Assembly: GCF_030913705.1 (NCBI RefSeq)
Contig: NZ_CP133190.1
Location: 5,109,501-5,173,500, forward strand
Source of the DNA: Anaerocolumna sp. MB42-C2
Lineage (GTDB): Bacteria; Bacillota; Clostridia; Lachnospirales; Lachnospiraceae
DNA length: 64,000 bases
Direction of reading: 5' to 3'
This document shows, in pieces, positions 61,359 through 64,000 of the stretch. How positions within the stretch are numbered: the stretch's first letter is position 1; each line of letters begins with the position of its first letter. The position numbers were made by a program, and so were the translations under genes. A model generated the notes under the pieces. The model worked only from the letters and a program-made list of their open reading frames with translations. It made no database searches and was not told where the DNA came from.

Positions 61359-61691
61359 TGCAGTTTTGCGTTGCGCTGTTAAAGGTTCCTCTACTTAATA
61401 CTCTCTTATGAAGGTTTCAAAGCCGTTACACAAAAGTGATGGCTTTGCTTATGTTCAAAGAACTAATAAAATCTGCCACATTGTCATCACTTTCTACCAT
61501 ACCAGTTTTACCTAATCGTTTCGATGTCTGGAACTCTTTTTGTTGTTTAGAATTTTTGCATAGAATTGAGGAGACAGGATTGATGGCACATAGTTACTTA
61601 ATACCGGTACAATAAAATACTTATGGAAAGATTATGTAAACTAGTGTAATATTAGCTTATTGAGATTAATTAAGCACAAAGGAAAAGAACA
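61359..61691. other. Intergenic, no gene seen
   Basis: CAAAGCC (about 61,418) and GGCTTTG (about 61,442) can pair but no T-run follows; possibly a weak terminator of the exporter operon. No gene recognised. Confidence 0.4.
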
Positions 61692-61847
61692 ATGAATTCA
61701 TTAAAGTTCGGTAAAAAGATCGTTATTACAATTATTATTGTATTATTACTAATAAATGTAATTGCTATAATTAGCATGGCGTTTTGGAGGCTGGACAAGA
61801 GAATAAAGGAAGATAGGAAGAAAACTGTAAGCTCCTTTGAGAGATAG
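61692..61847 (+). pseudogene. Chimeric relic: chemoreceptor-like membrane anchor joined to LDKRIK piece
   Basis: A 51-codon frame. MNSLKFGKKIVITIIIVLLLI is like the start of a chemoreceptor (compare [20 protein letters not shown] at 52656), then from codon 34 LDKRIKEDRKKTVSSFER-stop. 61,783-61,830 resembles 23,028-23,075. Two genes were joined at or near the shared piece. Confidence 0.5.
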
Positions 61848-62291
61848 TTTAGAGTATATGGAGTGTTGAATTGTAATTCGGGTAGAAATAGACAAACTGC
61901 TTCAGAAATTATATGACATCAACCGAAAAATAAAAGGCAGCTTATTTAATTATATAATGAGTTTTGTCATGTAAGAAGCAGACACAACTCATTTTCTTCC
62001 ACTTTACATAAATAATATTTCTATTTATACTTTCCTTAATTACCTATTATAATGGGTTATTTATAAAAATATACAAGAGCTAAGATAAGTACTTAACTGT
62101 AGCATAATATGCCACTGCGGATAGTGACCAACATGGCGTAGCATATGCCATTAACTGTCTGTTGGACGGTTAATTAGAAATCATTCGGAAAAATAGAAGT
62201 GAAAAAATTGAAACTTTTTTAAATAGGAAAAACCTAATAAGAAGTAAGGATTCCCATATAATCAAGCTGAAAGAAGAGAGGAGGGCTGTTT
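61848..62291. other. Intergenic, no gene seen
   Basis: A/T-rich; ATGGCGTAGCATATGCCAT near 62,133 is a short imperfect palindrome. AGAGGAGGG at 62,277 is the ribosome site of the next gene. Confidence 0.4.
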
Positions 62292-64000
62292 ATGAAGTTG
62301 ACACCGAGGAATAAAAAGATGATATTACTTCTTATAGAAGAGAATAATTATATAACGGTACGTTATATCGCTGAGATGGTAAATGTAAGTTCGAGGACGG
62401 TCCTCCGGGAATTGATTCATATAGAGAACTGGCTGAACAACAAGGGCATTGTACTGGAAAAGAAAAAAGGCAGCGGAATTCGTATCAATTTACGGGATAA
62501 AGAAAGAGAAGTTTTGAAAAATGAGATAAAGAGTGAGAAAGCGGATCTGGTTTATTCGCCGGAGCAAAGGCTTACTTTATTAAAAGCAGAGCTTTTAAAA
62601 AATTCCGGAATAACCAAGCTTTATACCTTAACCAAGTTACTGGAAGTTACAGAAAGTACCATCAGTACGGATTTGGACAAGCTTCGTACCTGGATGGACA
62701 AATTTAGTTTAAAGATTAATAAAAAACCTGGGCTTGGGGTATACGTGGAAGGTAATGAAATATCTGTCAGGAGCGCAATCATTACCCTAATTTATGAACA
62801 GGTCCATGAAGCGGAATTAATCAATATCATATTTAATAAAACAATAGAGACCTTTAATCTGGATTTAATTAAAACCAGAATAAACCGGGGGATTCTTGAT
62901 ATAATGGATATTAATAATCTGGTACTGGCCAAACAGCTACTTAAGAATGTGGAAAATCAGATGGGCTGTCAGTTTGCGGATAACTCTTATATCGCACTGG
63001 TAATAAGAATTAGTGTGACATTGCACCGGTGTCTTATGAGTATGTTTATCAATGATATCGGTGATTTGGAAAAGAATGTACCTAAGGATAAACTATATAA
63101 CATGGTAAAAGAGTGGTTTATTTCCCGTGAAAAACCTCTGTCCTATACGGTCCCGGATGAAGAAATCAAATATCTTGTAATTCATATCAGAGGTGCCGAG
63201 ATACAGGAAAGGCAGGGGCGTGATTATAAGCAAGATATAAAAGACCTTAAGACTTTGGAATTGACAAAGGAAGTTATTTATATTGCCGAAAGGGAAACAG
63301 GTATCTATCTTGAGGATAGTGAAAAATTGCTGAAGGGCTTGGCAGTGCATCTTAAGATGGCTATATACCGAATAAAAATGCACTTGGATATTATGAATCC
63401 CTTATTAGAGGATATTAAGGACATGTATCCCGATTTATTTCAGACGGCCGAAAAATGTGCTTCATTTATTGAAGAAAAAGAAAGTATTATTGTACCAGAA
63501 GATGAAATCGCATATTTGGCCACTCATATCGGAGCGGCAGTGAAAGAAGAAAAAAGTAAAACTCTTCAGCTATACCGTGCGGTAGTTGTAAGTACAAATG
63601 ACATTGGTGCAGCTCAGTTGCTGGTATCAGAAATTGAACGGGTATTTCCTAGTATCCGGATCTCTTCGATTATTTCCGTTATGGATATGGATATTGCCCA
63701 GTTAACACAAAAACATATCGATTTCATTATTACCACAGTAGAACTGCAGGTTTCAAAACTTCCGTTCATACTGGTAAATCCTATATTAAATGAAGCGGAT
63801 AAGAGGCATATACGGGATGTATTGGATAACTTTTTGCCGGTAAATGTAAATTACGGCAGGTTAAGAACAGCCCAGTTTAAAGAAAAGTTAGATAAGTTAA
63901 AACGATATAGCAGTTATGTTTTGCAGTTTATAGATAATTTTCTGTTTATTGAACAGGTTTCCGCAAATAATGATGAAGTCTTAAATCATTTCATCAGTCG
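62292..64000 (+). CDS. PRD-containing PTS transcriptional regulator (MtlR/LicR type), 5' part
   Basis: 569 complete codons are in the window; the gene runs off the right edge. N-terminal helix-turn-helix (ITVRYIAEMVNVSSRTVLREL), a second one (YTLTKLLEVTESTISTDLDKL), PRD1 and PRD2 with phosphorylatable His245, His298, His353 and His412, then an EIIB-like domain from about residue 427. In that domain the usual Cys-containing loop reads VVVSTNDIGAAQLL, so the phosphorylated Cys is lacking. AGAGGAGGG precedes the ATG. Such proteins activate sugar PTS operons in answer to phosphorylation by HPr and EII; the target operon must lie to the right. Confidence 0.9.
   Translation, partial: MKLTPRNKKMILLLIEENNYITVRYIAEMVNVSSRTVLRELIHIENWLNNKGIVLEKKKGSGIRINLRDKEREVLKNEIKSEKADLVYSPEQRLTLLKAELLKNSGITKLYTLTKLLEVTESTISTDLDKLRTWMDKFSLKINKKPGLGVYVEGNEISVRSAIITLIYEQVHEAELINIIFNKTIETFNLDLIKTRINRGILDIMDINNLVLAKQLLKNVENQMGCQFADNSYIALVIRISVTLHRCLMSMFINDIGDLEKNVPKDKLYNMVKEWFISREKPLSYTVPDEEIKYLVIHIRGAEIQERQGRDYKQDIKDLKTLELTKEVIYIAERETGIYLEDSEKLLKGLAVHLKMAIYRIKMHLDIMNPLLEDIKDMYPDLFQTAEKCASFIEEKESIIVPEDEIAYLATHIGAAVKEEKSKTLQLYRAVVVSTNDIGAAQLLVSEIERVFPSIRISSIISVMDMDIAQLTQKHIDFIITTVELQVSKLPFILVNPILNEADKRHIRDVLDNFLPVNVNYGRLRTAQFKEKLDKLKRYSSYVLQFIDNFLFIEQVSANNDEVLNHFIS

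Noticed and set aside
1-64000. CRISPR arrays, tRNA and rRNA genes
   Set aside because: No regularly spaced direct repeats, tRNA cloverleaf with TTCGA arm and CCA context, or rRNA segments were seen on reading both strands.

Overview
The window looks like chromosome from a low-GC, Gram-positive anaerobe of the class Clostridia, most probably a Lachnospiraceae relative. The pointers are strong AGGAGG-type ribosome sites, A/T-rich codons, YesMN-type two-component genes beside LplB/YtcP-type ABC permeases, DUF1048 and cysteine-rich KTR proteins, CtkA-like toxin remains and Tn/ICE-type relics. No rRNA, tRNA or CRISPR array was seen. No GC values were computed; composition remarks are by eye.

1-17,470 is a coherent fructan/fructoside utilisation locus. 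It holds a LacI-type repressor, a GH172 (DUF2961) enzyme between two GH32-type enzymes, a MATE exporter, a PfkB fructokinase, a YesM/YesN-type two-component system, a complete ABC importer (two permeases and a lipoprotein binding protein) and a third GH32-like enzyme. The tail of another sugar permease enters from the left. The founding GH172 enzyme acts on difructose dianhydride I, so uptake of small unusual fructosides or difructose anhydrides, intracellular cleavage and phosphorylation of fructose is the simplest reading.

17,500-31,000 is a graveyard of mobile and accessory DNA. It includes a headless serine recombinase, an IS256-family N-terminus, a toxin-antitoxin pair broken twice, SEC-C, CatB-type acetyltransferase, VirD4-type coupling protein and amidohydrolase scraps, and several short scars encoding an HVE(T/S) peptide like the C-terminus of RlmD/RumA methyltransferases. 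Intact islands within it are a MarR-GNAT fusion, a lipoprotein, an alpha/alpha-toroid protein, a FliB-like methylase and an LCP protein.

31,000-40,000 carries a D-2-hydroxyacid dehydrogenase, a wrecked ABC exporter, a ROK regulator with a Gfo/Idh/MocA-like protein, and a TetR-controlled ABC-2 exporter operon with two matching operators. 40,000-52,000 carries two large Fe-S flavin reductases (old yellow enzyme / enoate reductase type), each with a divergent TetR regulator, then AraC, aldo/keto reductase and amidohydrolase genes. This block is flanked by long direct repeats (39,964-40,284 and 51,497-51,846), the right one carrying a deleted copy of the reductase 3' end.

52,600-64,000 holds a chemoreceptor, a TetR with a small partner protein, a group II intron lodged just behind a terminator, a PadR-DUF1048-DUF1048-KTR-ABC exporter operon, and the start of a PRD-type PTS regulator that runs off the right edge.
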